Translations under genes and position numbers: made by a program | Source of the DNA: Palsa-343 sp036269135 | Lineage (GTDB): Bacteria > Acidobacteriota > Terriglobia > Terriglobales > Acidobacteriaceae | Length of the DNA stretch: 64,000 nt | Direction: 5' to 3' | Assembly (NCBI GenBank): GCA_036269135.1 | Contig: DATASQ010000050.1 | Location: forward strand, 186,001 to 250,000 | Shown here: positions 33,637 to 42,254 of the stretch, in pieces | Numbering within the stretch: position 1 is the first letter of the stretch | Layout: each line of letters opens with the position of its first letter | The notes under the pieces: generated by a model | Told to the model about the DNA's origin: nothing | The model's database searches: none | What the model saw: only the letters and a program-made list of their open reading frames with translations

Positions 33637-34989
33637 TCAGGACGGCGAGCCTGATCGCCGGAACCAGCGGACCTGCCAGGACTTCTCTGCGGACTGAAAA
33701 AGGTAAACGATGAGGATTGCCATCAGCGGCTCCAGCGGGTGGCGGAAGCGCGCATGCACCGTGACGAAGTAATACGTCCACGGGATGAGCAGAAAAGCCC
33801 AGAAGAAGAGCCAGGCGGCGGGGATGCGGCGGCGCAGCGCCAGAACGAGGCCGAGGAGTCCCGCGATGCTGGTGAACTGAAAATTGAGATTGCGGCCGTA
33901 GGCGCCGACAATTCCTTTGACGAAGCCTTCTTCCTGCGCGTGAGGCACGCTGAACCAGAAGTAGTAAAGGCGGCGCAGGCTGAGATCGAGAAAGCGGAGC
34001 GGATCGGCGGCGATGATTTTCCTGGCCTTGTCGCCGCGCATTTTCGCATAGGCGATCTCGCCCATCTGCTTGTAGAGGCGGAGCTGCTGCAGGTCCTGGA
34101 AGGGGTGGTCGTACTCCATCAGCAGGCCGGTGGCGCCGGGGCCGTTGCCGAGGTAGAGCTCGACGCCGAGATTTGCGCGGAGCGGGACGAAGCGGTGGAA
34201 GACTTCGTAATTGCGCACCGTCCAGGGCGCGAGACATCCGATGAAGATGAGGGCCGCGAGCGTGGCAGAGGCGATCTGCCGCGGCCAGACCTGACGGCGG
34301 GGGAAACCGGCGAGGATCCAGAGGCCGCAGGGCGGCAGGAAGAGGCAGATGGACGGATTGGTGAGCGCAATGAGGCCCCAGAGCAGGCCGAAAAGGCACC
34401 ATTCGCGGAGGGTGGGCGGGCGCGGGTCTGTCTCACGCTCGCCGATGCGGCGCATGCGCAGCGCGAGTACGACCACCCAGGTAAAGAGCCAGGCGCTGAG
34501 GGTCATCTCCCATACCCATTTCACGGCGTACTGCATGGCGGCGGGATAGAGGGCCCAGATCCACGCGGACCAGAGAGCGACTTTGCGGTTGAAACAGCGC
34601 GCGGCGATCTCCCAGATGAGCGGGATCATGAGCGCGTTGAGCACGCAGTCGAAGGCAAGAATCACCCACGCGGAGAGCGCGGAATAGACGCCGAAGAGAC
34701 GGAAGTCGCCGGCGAGAATCCAGGGATAGAGCGGAGGAACCCAGGCGGTGGGACCGGTGTGGCCGCGGAATGGATCGGCAAATCCGTAGCCGGTGACCAG
34801 AGCGCGGGCGATACGGCCCATCTCATAGCCGAAGGCAAAGTCGTGATCGTAGGGGCGCATGTGCCAGGTGCGCGCGAGGGTCATGTAGGCGATGCGCAGG
34901 AAAAGGGCGATCCAGAAAAGCGTCCAGGGAGCGCGGGAACGCGGGTCGGGGTCGAGCGCGGCAGGGGGCGTTGCGCGGGCATTCGTCAT
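33637..34989 (-). CDS. GT39/PMT-like membrane glycosyltransferase
   Basis: A 450-residue polytopic membrane protein (about ten helices) of the GT-C fold, like dolichyl/undecaprenyl-phosphate-mannose-dependent transferases. The first large loop has an acidic motif (YDHDF, D48 and D50) at the position of the catalytic DE/DD motif, and PLYPWILAGDFRLFG matches the family. Likely transfers a sugar from a polyprenyl carrier to a lipid, glycan or protein at the outer side of the inner membrane. The ATG overlaps the stop of the upstream MFS gene (ATGA), indicating coupled translation. Confidence 0.78.
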   Translation of the reverse strand: MTNARATPPAALDPDPRSRAPWTLFWIALFLRIAYMTLARTWHMRPYDHDFAFGYEMGRIARALVTGYGFADPFRGHTGPTAWVPPLYPWILAGDFRLFGVYSALSAWVILAFDCVLNALMIPLIWEIAARCFNRKVALWSAWIWALYPAAMQYAVKWVWEMTLSAWLFTWVVVLALRMRRIGERETDPRPPTLREWCLFGLLWGLIALTNPSICLFLPPCGLWILAGFPRRQVWPRQIASATLAALIFIGCLAPWTVRNYEVFHRFVPLRANLGVELYLGNGPGATGLLMEYDHPFQDLQQLRLYKQMGEIAYAKMRGDKARKIIAADPLRFLDLSLRRLYYFWFSVPHAQEEGFVKGIVGAYGRNLNFQFTSIAGLLGLVLALRRRIPAAWLFFWAFLLIPWTYYFVTVHARFRHPLEPLMAILIVYLFQSAEKSWQVRWFRRSGSPS

Positions 34990-36272
34990 AGGGGGCGCAC
35001 GTCCTGGCCGGATTCGTCGAGGTCGTTATTCATGAGGGCTTCGGGCGTAAGGGCTCCGGCGCGGCGCAGGTTGGGGAAGAAGACCGCCCAGAGCCCGGTG
35101 ATGACCAGCGAGCCGACGCCGCCGATGACCACGGCGCGCACCGCACCCCACCATTGCGCGGTGAGGCCGCTTTCAAATTCGCCGAGCTCATTGGACGCGC
35201 CGACGAAGAGGGAGTTGACGGCGCTGACGCGTCCGCGCATGGAGGGCGGGGTGGCCAGCTGCAGCATGGAGGAGCGGATGACGACGCTGACCATGTCCGA
35301 GGCGCCGACGAAGAAGAGCGCAGCCAGCGAGAGGGGCAGGCTGCGGGAAAGTCCAAAGAGGATGGTGGCGGCGCCGAAGATGGCGACGCAGGTGAGCATC
35401 TTCGCGCCGGCGCCACGGTGGATGGGCCGGATCATAAGCCAGAGGGAAACCACCAGGGCTCCCAGAGCGGGGGCGGCGCGCAGCATGCCGAGGCCGCGGG
35501 GGCCGGCGTGGAGGATGTCCTGCGCAAAGATGGGCATGAGCGCGACGGCGCCGCCGAGGAGCACCGCGAAGAGGTCCAGCGAGATGGAGCCGAGCAGGAC
35601 CTGGGTTTTGGCCACGTAGCGGAATCCGGCGAGGAGGACGTCTTTCGAGACGGCACGGTGCTCCATGCGTCCGGGGCGCACGCGGAGCGAGAGGATGAGC
35701 ACGAGGAACCAGAGAATGCAGCCGAGCATAAATGCATAGACCAGGGCAGCTCCATGCAGATGCCCGCGCAGCGGCAGGGTGAAGAGGATGCCGCCCAGGG
35801 CGGGGCCGACGATGTTGGCGATCTGGAAGATGGCCGATCCCCAGGTGATGGCGTTGACGAAGTGCTCGGCGGGGACCAGGTGGGGGACCAGGGCGGTGCT
35901 GGCGGGCCCGGAGAAGGCGCGGCCGGTGCCGACGAAGAAGAGCACGACGAAGATGGGCCATACCTGGTGAATGCCGATCCAGGCAAAGCGCAGAAGCGCG
36001 ACGCTGCAGAGCGCCTGGAGCGCGTAACAGACGAGAATGACCTGGCGGCGGTCGAAGCGATCGGCGACGTGGCCGGCAGGCAGGATGAAGAGCAGGCCGG
36101 GCAGAAAGAGGACGAGTCCGGTATAGCCGAGGTCGATGGCTTTGTGGGTGATCTCATAGACCTGCCAGGCCACGGCGAGCGCCTGCGCCTCGGCGCCAAG
36201 GATGACGACCACGCGGGCAAGCTGATAGCGAATAAAGTCGCGGTGGAGGAACGCGGCAACGGCCTGGGACAT
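34986..36272 (-). CDS. MFS transporter (EntS/multidrug-efflux type)
   Basis: A 428-residue twelve-helix major facilitator protein. The loop 2-3 signature is present as GHVADRFDRRQVI, and the overall pattern (LGYTGLVLFLPGLLFILPAGH...) is that of the enterobactin/macrolide exporter subgroup. Substrate not inferable. The ATG at 36272 is preceded by GGAGAGG. The ends of the longer frame (to 36800) run across the divergent gene and are ignored. It is followed, with a four-base overlap, by the glycosyltransferase gene. Confidence 0.85.
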   Translation of the reverse strand: MSQAVAAFLHRDFIRYQLARVVVILGAEAQALAVAWQVYEITHKAIDLGYTGLVLFLPGLLFILPAGHVADRFDRRQVILVCYALQALCSVALLRFAWIGIHQVWPIFVVLFFVGTGRAFSGPASTALVPHLVPAEHFVNAITWGSAIFQIANIVGPALGGILFTLPLRGHLHGAALVYAFMLGCILWFLVLILSLRVRPGRMEHRAVSKDVLLAGFRYVAKTQVLLGSISLDLFAVLLGGAVALMPIFAQDILHAGPRGLGMLRAAPALGALVVSLWLMIRPIHRGAGAKMLTCVAIFGAATILFGLSRSLPLSLAALFFVGASDMVSVVIRSSMLQLATPPSMRGRVSAVNSLFVGASNELGEFESGLTAQWWGAVRAVVIGGVGSLVITGLWAVFFPNLRRAGALTPEALMNNDLDESGQDVRPL

Positions 36273-36393
36273 GCCTCTCCAGTTATACCGGCACCGGCGT
36301 AACGGGGCCACCGTGCCGGGCACGACAGGATGCCGGCATCCCGCGCAGGAGACGGTACTCTGGAGGGTGGACACTTCCCTGCCCTCGGCCGCC

Positions 36394-37629
36394 ATGGCCG
36401 CCGCCAATCCCGCCATCGAGATTCTCGAGCCGCATCCTGAGCCGCACATGGGTCTGCGGCCGGTGCGGGCGGTGGCCGCGGTGTGCCTTTGCGGCGTATT
36501 CGCCTTCCTGAACCTGTATTCGACACAGCCGCTGCTGCCGATGTTCGCGCACCTGTTCCACGCGAGCGAGCCGATGGTGGGTCTGACGGTGAGTGCGTCG
36601 ACGCTGGGCGTGGCGCTGGCCGCGCCGATCTTTGGAATGCTGACGGAGCGGCTCAGCCGGAAGCGGGTAATCCTGGTCTCGCTGGTGGCTTTGGCCGTGC
36701 CGACGCTGCTGGCGGCAACGGCGCCGGGGCTGCCGGCGCTGATCGCATGGCGTTTTGTGCAGGGGCTGGCGCTGCCGGGAGTCTTCGCCACGATCATCAC
36801 CTACGTGGGCGAGGAGTGGCGGCGCGAATCGATTGCGCTGATGATGAGTCTTTATGTGAGCTCGACGGCGATGGGCGGTTTCCTGGGGCGCTACCTGTCC
36901 GGCGTGATCGCGGATGCACTGAGCTGGCGGTGGAGCTTTGTGGTGCTGGGCTTACTGACGCTGCTGGGCGCCGCGCTGGTCGCGCGCTGGCTGCCGCCGG
37001 AGTCGAAGCGACCGCACGCGGCCGGGGGCGAGGCCCACTGGCTGCGGGTCGCCGCGAGCCACTTCCGCAACACGCGGCTGCTGGCGACGTTCACAGTTGG
37101 ATTCGGGATGCTGTTCACGCTGGTGGGGACGTTCACCTATGTGACGTTCTACCTTTCAGAGGCTCCCTTTCACCTGTCGACGGTGGGACTGAGCAATCTG
37201 TTTGCGATTTACCTGGTGGGACTGGCGGTGACGCCTCTGGGCGGCTACCTGGTGACGCGGATTGGGATGCGGCGCGGGATTCTGCTGGCCATCGTGCTGA
37301 GCATGGCGGGGAGCGCCATTACGCTGAGCCACACGCTCTGGATCGTGATTCTGCCAGGACTGGGGCTGGTGTGCACGGGAGTGTTCATCGCGCAGTCCAC
37401 AGCGGCGAGCTATCTGCGAGTGGCTGCGCCGGCAGGCGGACGGGTGAGCGCTGCCGGGCTGTATCTATCCTCCTACTACATCGGAGGCACGGTGGGCGGC
37501 GTGGTTCCAGGATGGGTGTGGCGGGTGGGCCGCTGGCCGGCGTGCGTGGAGCTGACCGAAGCGGTGCTGGTTGTCCTGGTGGTGGTGGCGCTGGCCGGTT
37601 GGAAGAATAAGGGCTGGAGCACCCAATAG
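36394..37629 (+). CDS. MFS transporter (YnfM/arabinose-efflux type)
   Basis: A 411-residue twelve-helix MFS protein, with the loop 2-3 motif GMLTERLSRKRVI, the helix 4-5 region RFVQGLALPGVFA and the second-half loop GGYLVTRIGMRRG. The subgroup with NLYSTQPLLPMFAHLF near the N-terminus is widespread and includes YnfM-like proteins of uncertain substrate. The frame runs back to 36271 across the divergent gene; the ATG at 36394 gives the normal length. The two MFS genes diverge from a gap of about 120 bases that must hold both promoters. Confidence 0.85.
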   Translation: MAAANPAIEILEPHPEPHMGLRPVRAVAAVCLCGVFAFLNLYSTQPLLPMFAHLFHASEPMVGLTVSASTLGVALAAPIFGMLTERLSRKRVILVSLVALAVPTLLAATAPGLPALIAWRFVQGLALPGVFATIITYVGEEWRRESIALMMSLYVSSTAMGGFLGRYLSGVIADALSWRWSFVVLGLLTLLGAALVARWLPPESKRPHAAGGEAHWLRVAASHFRNTRLLATFTVGFGMLFTLVGTFTYVTFYLSEAPFHLSTVGLSNLFAIYLVGLAVTPLGGYLVTRIGMRRGILLAIVLSMAGSAITLSHTLWIVILPGLGLVCTGVFIAQSTAASYLRVAAPAGGRVSAAGLYLSSYYIGGTVGGVVPGWVWRVGRWPACVELTEAVLVVLVVVALAGWKNKGWSTQ

Positions 37630-37647
37630 ATTCGGGGGCCGGCCGGT

Positions 37648-38772
37648 CTATTCCTGGACCACCGCTTTCACCAGGTTGCGAGGCGCATCGACGTTGACGC
37701 CGCGCTGGGTGGCGATGAAATACGCGAGCAATTGCAGCGGCACGACTTCGAGGATGGGCAGCAGGAACTCGTCGACCGCCGGGACGGTGACGGAGTAACG
37801 GCTGAGCGCGGCGGCTTCCTCGTCGCCTTCAACGTGGATGGAGACGATCTCCGCGCCCTGGGTATGCATGTCACGCATCAGGGCGAGAGTTCTCTCGTAG
37901 CGCAGGGTGGAATCGGGGTCGTTGCGATCGCGCGTGGCCAGCATGACCAGCGGGGCCTCCGGGCTGACGAGCGCGTTGGGGCCGTGCTTGAGCTCGCCGG
38001 CCGGCAGACCCTCGGCCTGGACGTAAGCGGATTCCTTGAGCTTGAGCGCGCCTTCGCGGGCAATGGCGTAATGGATGGCGCGGCCCAGATAGAGGAAGGT
38101 GCGGGCGTTGCGCAGGCGGCTGGCGATGGACTCGATTTCCGATTCCCAGCGCGGGAGATTGGTCGCGATCAGCTGGGGCAGTTGTTCGATCTGCTCGCAG
38201 TGAGCGGAGACGGCCTGGGTGGTCATGCGCCCACCAAGGCGCGCCAGAAAAAGGGTGAGGAGATAGAGGACGCTGAGCTGGGTGGTGAAGCTCTTGGTGG
38301 CGGGAACGGCCACTTCTTTGCCGGCCAGCGTGGGCAGCGAGGCGTCGGCTTCGCGCGCCATGGAGGAGCCCGCGTTGTTGGTGATGGCGACCGTCTTCAG
38401 GCCGCGGGCTTTCGCTTCGCGGAGCGCGGCGAGAGTGTCGGCGGTCTCGCCCGACTGCGAGATCACGATCACGCCGGGATCGTGGAGCGTGTGCGTGGAG
38501 CGGTACATATATTCGCTGGAATATTCGACATCAACGGCGAGGCCGGCGTAGTCCTCCAGCATGATTTCTCCGGCAAGCCCGGCGTGGCGGCTGGATCCAC
38601 TGGCGGCAATGACAATGCGCTGGCGTCCGCGGAGGGCTTCGGCGACGGCGGTAAAGGCTGCCGGGTCCAGTGAGCCTCCGGGCGCGTAACGGGCCAGGGT
38701 GGCGGCGAGCGATTCGGGCTGCTCGTAAATTTCGCGCAGCATCGCGTGGGAAAAAGTACGGTTTGCAGACAT
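37648..38772 (-). CDS. SIS-domain sugar isomerase/deaminase (GlmS isomerase-like)
   Basis: A 374-residue protein with two SIS domains matching the isomerase half of glucosamine-6-phosphate synthase, but with no N-terminal glutamine amidotransferase domain. Typical blocks are SQSGETADTLAALREAK (sugar phosphate-binding), LKLKESAYVQAEG and PAGELKHGP. Lacking the glutaminase half, it should not be a synthase; by analogy with NagB-II type enzymes it may act as glucosamine-6-phosphate deaminase or as another aldose/ketose isomerase (inference). The ATG is at 38772; the frame extends upstream through an intergenic repeat. It is the last gene on the minus strand after gcvPB, about 120 bases downstream. 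Confidence 0.85.
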   Translation of the reverse strand: MSANRTFSHAMLREIYEQPESLAATLARYAPGGSLDPAAFTAVAEALRGRQRIVIAASGSSRHAGLAGEIMLEDYAGLAVDVEYSSEYMYRSTHTLHDPGVIVISQSGETADTLAALREAKARGLKTVAITNNAGSSMAREADASLPTLAGKEVAVPATKSFTTQLSVLYLLTLFLARLGGRMTTQAVSAHCEQIEQLPQLIATNLPRWESEIESIASRLRNARTFLYLGRAIHYAIAREGALKLKESAYVQAEGLPAGELKHGPNALVSPEAPLVMLATRDRNDPDSTLRYERTLALMRDMHTQGAEIVSIHVEGDEEAAALSRYSVTVPAVDEFLLPILEVVPLQLLAYFIATQRGVNVDAPRNLVKAVVQE

Positions 38773-38789
38773 TACCTTGATCTTAGCGG

Positions 38790-38889
38790 AACCAGAGGCA
38801 ACAGAGAACGCAGAGCGGACACCGAGGTACCCCGTGGGAAGGGCGCACAACTCTGTCTGGGCTCTCTCTGGTCCTCTGCGGTGAAGGTT
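38790..38889. repeat. Dispersed intergenic repeat, related to 28742-28806
   Basis: On the minus strand it reads CCTTCACCGCAGAGGACCAG near 38885 and ends near CGTTCTCTGTTGCCTC, similar to the arms of the element at 28742-28806, with a longer middle. It fills the gap between gcvPB and the SIS gene. Confidence 0.5.
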
Positions 38890-38893
38890 CTGC

Positions 38894-40405
38894 TTACGCC
38901 CTGCGCCAGCGCAGCACGGGCTTGCGCGCGGCGGTGGTTTCGTCGAGGCGCGAGACGCGCGTGGAGTGCGGTGCGTCGAGGACGATCTGCGGATTTTCGT
39001 CGACCTCGCGGGCAATCTGACGCATGGCATCCACGAAGAGGTCCAGCTCCTCCCGCGATTCGCTCTCGGTGGGTTCGATCATCAGCGCGCCGGGCACGAT
39101 GAGCGGAAACGAGACGGTGTAGGGATGGAAGCCGTAGTCGATGAGGCGCTTGGCAATGTCGCCGGTCCGGACGCCGTTCTTCAGCTGGCGGCGATCGCTG
39201 AAGACGACTTCGTGCATGGAGGGTGTGGTGTAGGGCAGCTCGTACAGATCCTGGAGCTTGTGGCGGATGTAGTTCGCATTGAGGACGGCGTCTTCGGTGG
39301 TCTGGCGCAGGCCGTCGGGACCATTGGCCAGAATGTAGGCCAGCGCGCGGACGAACATGCCGAAGTTGCCGTAGAAGGCGCGGACGCGGCCGACCGACTG
39401 CGGGCGGTTGTAGTTGAGATGGAAACGGCCGTCGCTGTCCTGCTCGACGACCGGGACCGGCAGGAACGGCTCGAGGATCTTTTTGCACGCGACCGGGCCG
39501 GAGCCGGGACCGCCGCCGCCATGCGGAGTGGAGAAGGTCTTGTGCAGGTTCAGGTGCATCACGTCGGCGCCGAAATCGCCGGGACGCGTCTTGCCGCAGA
39601 GAGCGTTCATATTGGCGCCGTCCATGTAGAGGAGCGCGCCTTTGGCGTGGAGGATGTCGGCGATGCGGTGAATTTCATTTTCAAAGACGCCGATGGTGGA
39701 GGGGTTGGTCAGCATGAGCGCGGCGGTGTCTTCGGTGACGGCCTGGGCCAGCGCTTCGATGTCGATGCCGCCGTTCGCATTCGACTTGAAATTGACGACG
39801 TCATAGCCGCAGATGGCGGCAGTGGCCGGGTTCGTGCCGTGCGCCGAATCGGGAATAATGACGTGGCGGCGCGCGTTGCCTTTCGACTGATGCCAGGCGC
39901 GCGCCAGCAGAATGCCGGTGAATTCACCATGAGCGCCGGCGGCGGGCTGCAGCGTGATCGCGTCCATGCCGGTGATCTCGAGCAGGCACTGGCGCAGGAG
40001 ATGCATGATGGCCAGCGAGCCCTGGGAGAGATCCTCAGGCTGGTAGGGGTGGGCGTCGGCAATGCCTTCCAGGCGCGAGACGAACTCGTTGACGCGCGGG
40101 TTGTACTTCATGGTGCAGCTGCCCAGGGGATACATGCCGAGATCGATGGCGTAGTTCCACGTGGAGAGACGCGTGAAGTGGCGGATGATCTCGATCTCGG
40201 AGAGCTCGGGCAACTCCGCGCTGTGCGAACGCGCGGCGTCGCCGAGAAGGGCCGCTGGATCCACTTCAGGAACGTCAAGCGGCGCGAGGCGGTAAGCTTT
40301 CTTGCCCGGCGCGGACTTTTCGAAGCTGAGGCCCTCGTTCTGCGTGAGGTGCGCGGTGACTTTGCGCGGTGTGCCGGTAAATTTCTCTGTCGGAGTCGCC
40401 ATCAT
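38894..40405 (-). CDS. gcvPB: Glycine dehydrogenase (decarboxylating) subunit 2
   Basis: C-terminal subunit of the split P-protein of the glycine cleavage system, a PLP enzyme that decarboxylates glycine and loads the aminomethyl group onto GcvH. The 503 residues contain HLNLHKTFSTPHGGGG, with K289 the PLP-binding lysine, plus the DSAHGTNPAT and LGSCTMKYNP blocks. AAGGAT precedes paired ATG codons; the first is used. It follows gcvPA by six bases. Split P-proteins are usual in Acidobacteria, Bacilli and archaea. Confidence 0.95.
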   Translation of the reverse strand: MMATPTEKFTGTPRKVTAHLTQNEGLSFEKSAPGKKAYRLAPLDVPEVDPAALLGDAARSHSAELPELSEIEIIRHFTRLSTWNYAIDLGMYPLGSCTMKYNPRVNEFVSRLEGIADAHPYQPEDLSQGSLAIMHLLRQCLLEITGMDAITLQPAAGAHGEFTGILLARAWHQSKGNARRHVIIPDSAHGTNPATAAICGYDVVNFKSNANGGIDIEALAQAVTEDTAALMLTNPSTIGVFENEIHRIADILHAKGALLYMDGANMNALCGKTRPGDFGADVMHLNLHKTFSTPHGGGGPGSGPVACKKILEPFLPVPVVEQDSDGRFHLNYNRPQSVGRVRAFYGNFGMFVRALAYILANGPDGLRQTTEDAVLNANYIRHKLQDLYELPYTTPSMHEVVFSDRRQLKNGVRTGDIAKRLIDYGFHPYTVSFPLIVPGALMIEPTESESREELDLFVDAMRQIAREVDENPQIVLDAPHSTRVSRLDETTAARKPVLRWRRA

Positions 40406-40411
40406 GGATCC

Positions 40412-41773
40412 TTATCGCGCGGCCGCCGCGGCGGGCGTTTGGGCCAGCACCGAAGCGGCCTGGTCGATCTGCTCGCGGGTGGTGAGTTCGGTCGCGCACC
40501 AGAGGGTCGCATTGCCGAGTTCCGGATACCAGCGCTTCAGGGCGACGCCGCCGATGATTTTGTTTTCGAGGAGGCGCGCGTTGAGTTGCTCGGGCGACTC
40601 GTCGGTTTGCAGGACAAACTCGTTGAAGCGCGGCGAGCGGGCGAAGAGCAGCGTGCCCTGGGAGCCGAGGGTCTTTGCGGCGTAGTCGGCTTTGGCCAGG
40701 TTGTGCAGCGCCAGCTCGCGGATGCCCTCTTTGCCATAGACCGTCATGAAAACCGTGGCCATGAGCGCGACGAGCGCCTGGTTGGTGCAGATGTTGGAGG
40801 TGGCCTTCTCGCGGCGGATGTGCTGCTCGCGGGTGGAGAGGGTGAGCACGAAGCCGCGGCGGCCCTGCTTGTCCTTCGTCTCGCCGACGAGCCGGCCGGG
40901 CATCTGGCGGACGTACTTCTCCTTCGCCGCGATGACGCCGCAGAAGGGGCCGCCGTAGCTGGGGGCGACGCCGAAGGACTGCGCCTCCATGATGACGATG
41001 TCGGCTTCGACCGGCGGACGGACGATGCCGAGCGAGGCGGCTTCCGCAATGGCAACGACCAGCAGCGCGCCCTTTTTTTGGGCGATCTGCGCGATGGCGG
41101 GAATGTCTTCGACGACGCCGAAGAAATTCGGGGACTGCACGAGGACGCAGGCGGTCTGCTCGGTGACGGATTGCTCGAGGGCGGCGAGATCGAGGCGGCC
41201 GTCGTCGCTGTAGCCGATCTCCTGGGTGGTGTGGCCGGAGGCAGCCTCGCGATGCTGCGCGTAAGTGTGCATCACCTCGCGATATTCGGGATGGACGGTG
41301 CGGGCGACGATCACGCCGTCGCGTCCGGTGACGCGCATGGCCATCATCGCCGCTTCCGGACAGGCGGTGGAGCCGTCGTACATCGACGCATTGGCGATGT
41401 CCATGCCGGTGAGCTCGCAGATCATGGTCTGGAATTCGAAGATGGCCTGGAGCGTGCCCTGCGTGATCTCCGCCTGGTAGGGCGTGTAGGAGGTGAGGAA
41501 CTCGCCGCGCTGCACGATGGCGTCGATGAGCACCGGCCGGTAGTGCCGGTAGACGCCGGCGCCGAGGAAGCTGGCGTAGCCGTTGGCGTTGTGCGCGGCG
41601 GCGGCCTTGAAGTGGTCGACGATCTCGGATTCGCCCATCTGGCGCGGGATGTTCAGGTCGCGCGTGAGGCGGTATTCCTCGGGGACGATGGCAAAGAGGT
41701 CATCGATGGACGACGCGCCGATTTCGCGCAGCATCGCCGCGCGTTCGGCGTCGGATTTAGGTAAGTAGCGCAT
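40412..41773 (-). CDS. gcvPA: Glycine dehydrogenase (decarboxylating) subunit 1
   Basis: N-terminal subunit of the split P-protein; forms a heterotetramer with GcvPB. The 453 residues start MRYLPKSDAER, with the family blocks FLGAGVYRHYRP, SYTPYQAEITQGTLQ, NASMYDGSTA and REQHIRREKATSNICTNQ. It has the PLP-dependent fold but no internal aldimine lysine, as expected. It sits between gcvH (72 bases upstream) and gcvPB (six bases downstream). Confidence 0.95.
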   Translation of the reverse strand: MRYLPKSDAERAAMLREIGASSIDDLFAIVPEEYRLTRDLNIPRQMGESEIVDHFKAAAAHNANGYASFLGAGVYRHYRPVLIDAIVQRGEFLTSYTPYQAEITQGTLQAIFEFQTMICELTGMDIANASMYDGSTACPEAAMMAMRVTGRDGVIVARTVHPEYREVMHTYAQHREAASGHTTQEIGYSDDGRLDLAALEQSVTEQTACVLVQSPNFFGVVEDIPAIAQIAQKKGALLVVAIAEAASLGIVRPPVEADIVIMEAQSFGVAPSYGGPFCGVIAAKEKYVRQMPGRLVGETKDKQGRRGFVLTLSTREQHIRREKATSNICTNQALVALMATVFMTVYGKEGIRELALHNLAKADYAAKTLGSQGTLLFARSPRFNEFVLQTDESPEQLNARLLENKIIGGVALKRWYPELGNATLWCATELTTREQIDQAASVLAQTPAAAAAR

Positions 41774-41845
41774 GAGATTCAGAGCGAAGCGTATAGCGGT
41801 TAGCGTACAGCGTGAAAAGCCGCCCGGCGGAAACCGCGCGGCGCG

Positions 41846-42235
41846 CTAGTGGCCGGTTTCTTCTTTCGCGTAGGACTCGTAGGCGTCGGCGGTGAGCAGC
41901 GTATCCAGTTCGGATGGATCGCTGAGTTCAATTTTCATGATCCAGGCGGCGTGGGCGTCGGCATTGATCTTCTCCGGAGAGGCGATGAGCTCTTCGTTGA
42001 TGGCCGTGACGGTGCCGGTGGCCGGCGCGTAGAGGTCGGAGACCGCCTTCACCGATTCGACGCTGCCGAAAACCTTGCCCTTCTCCACCTTGTCGCCGAC
42101 TTTGGGCAGCTCCACAAAGACGATGTCGCCGAGGGAGTCCTGGGCGTGAACGGTGATTCCGACCGCCGCAGTCCTGTTGCCGGTTTCGATCCATTCATGC
42201 TCGCGCGTGTAGCGGTAGTTCGTGGGATAAGCCAT
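41846..42235 (-). CDS. gcvH: Glycine cleavage system H protein
   Basis: Lipoyl carrier that shuttles the aminomethyl intermediate between P-, T- and L-proteins. It is 129 residues, normal length, with the lipoylation site K63 in ESVKAVSDLYAP. N-terminal RYTREHEWIE is typical. The gene starts 19 bases after the gcvT stop. No lipoate ligase or L-protein gene is in the window. Confidence 0.96.
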   Translation of the reverse strand: MAYPTNYRYTREHEWIETGNRTAAVGITVHAQDSLGDIVFVELPKVGDKVEKGKVFGSVESVKAVSDLYAPATGTVTAINEELIASPEKINADAHAAWIMKIELSDPSELDTLLTADAYESYAKEETGH

Positions 42236-42254
42236 GACTTTGCAGTTCTCCCTC

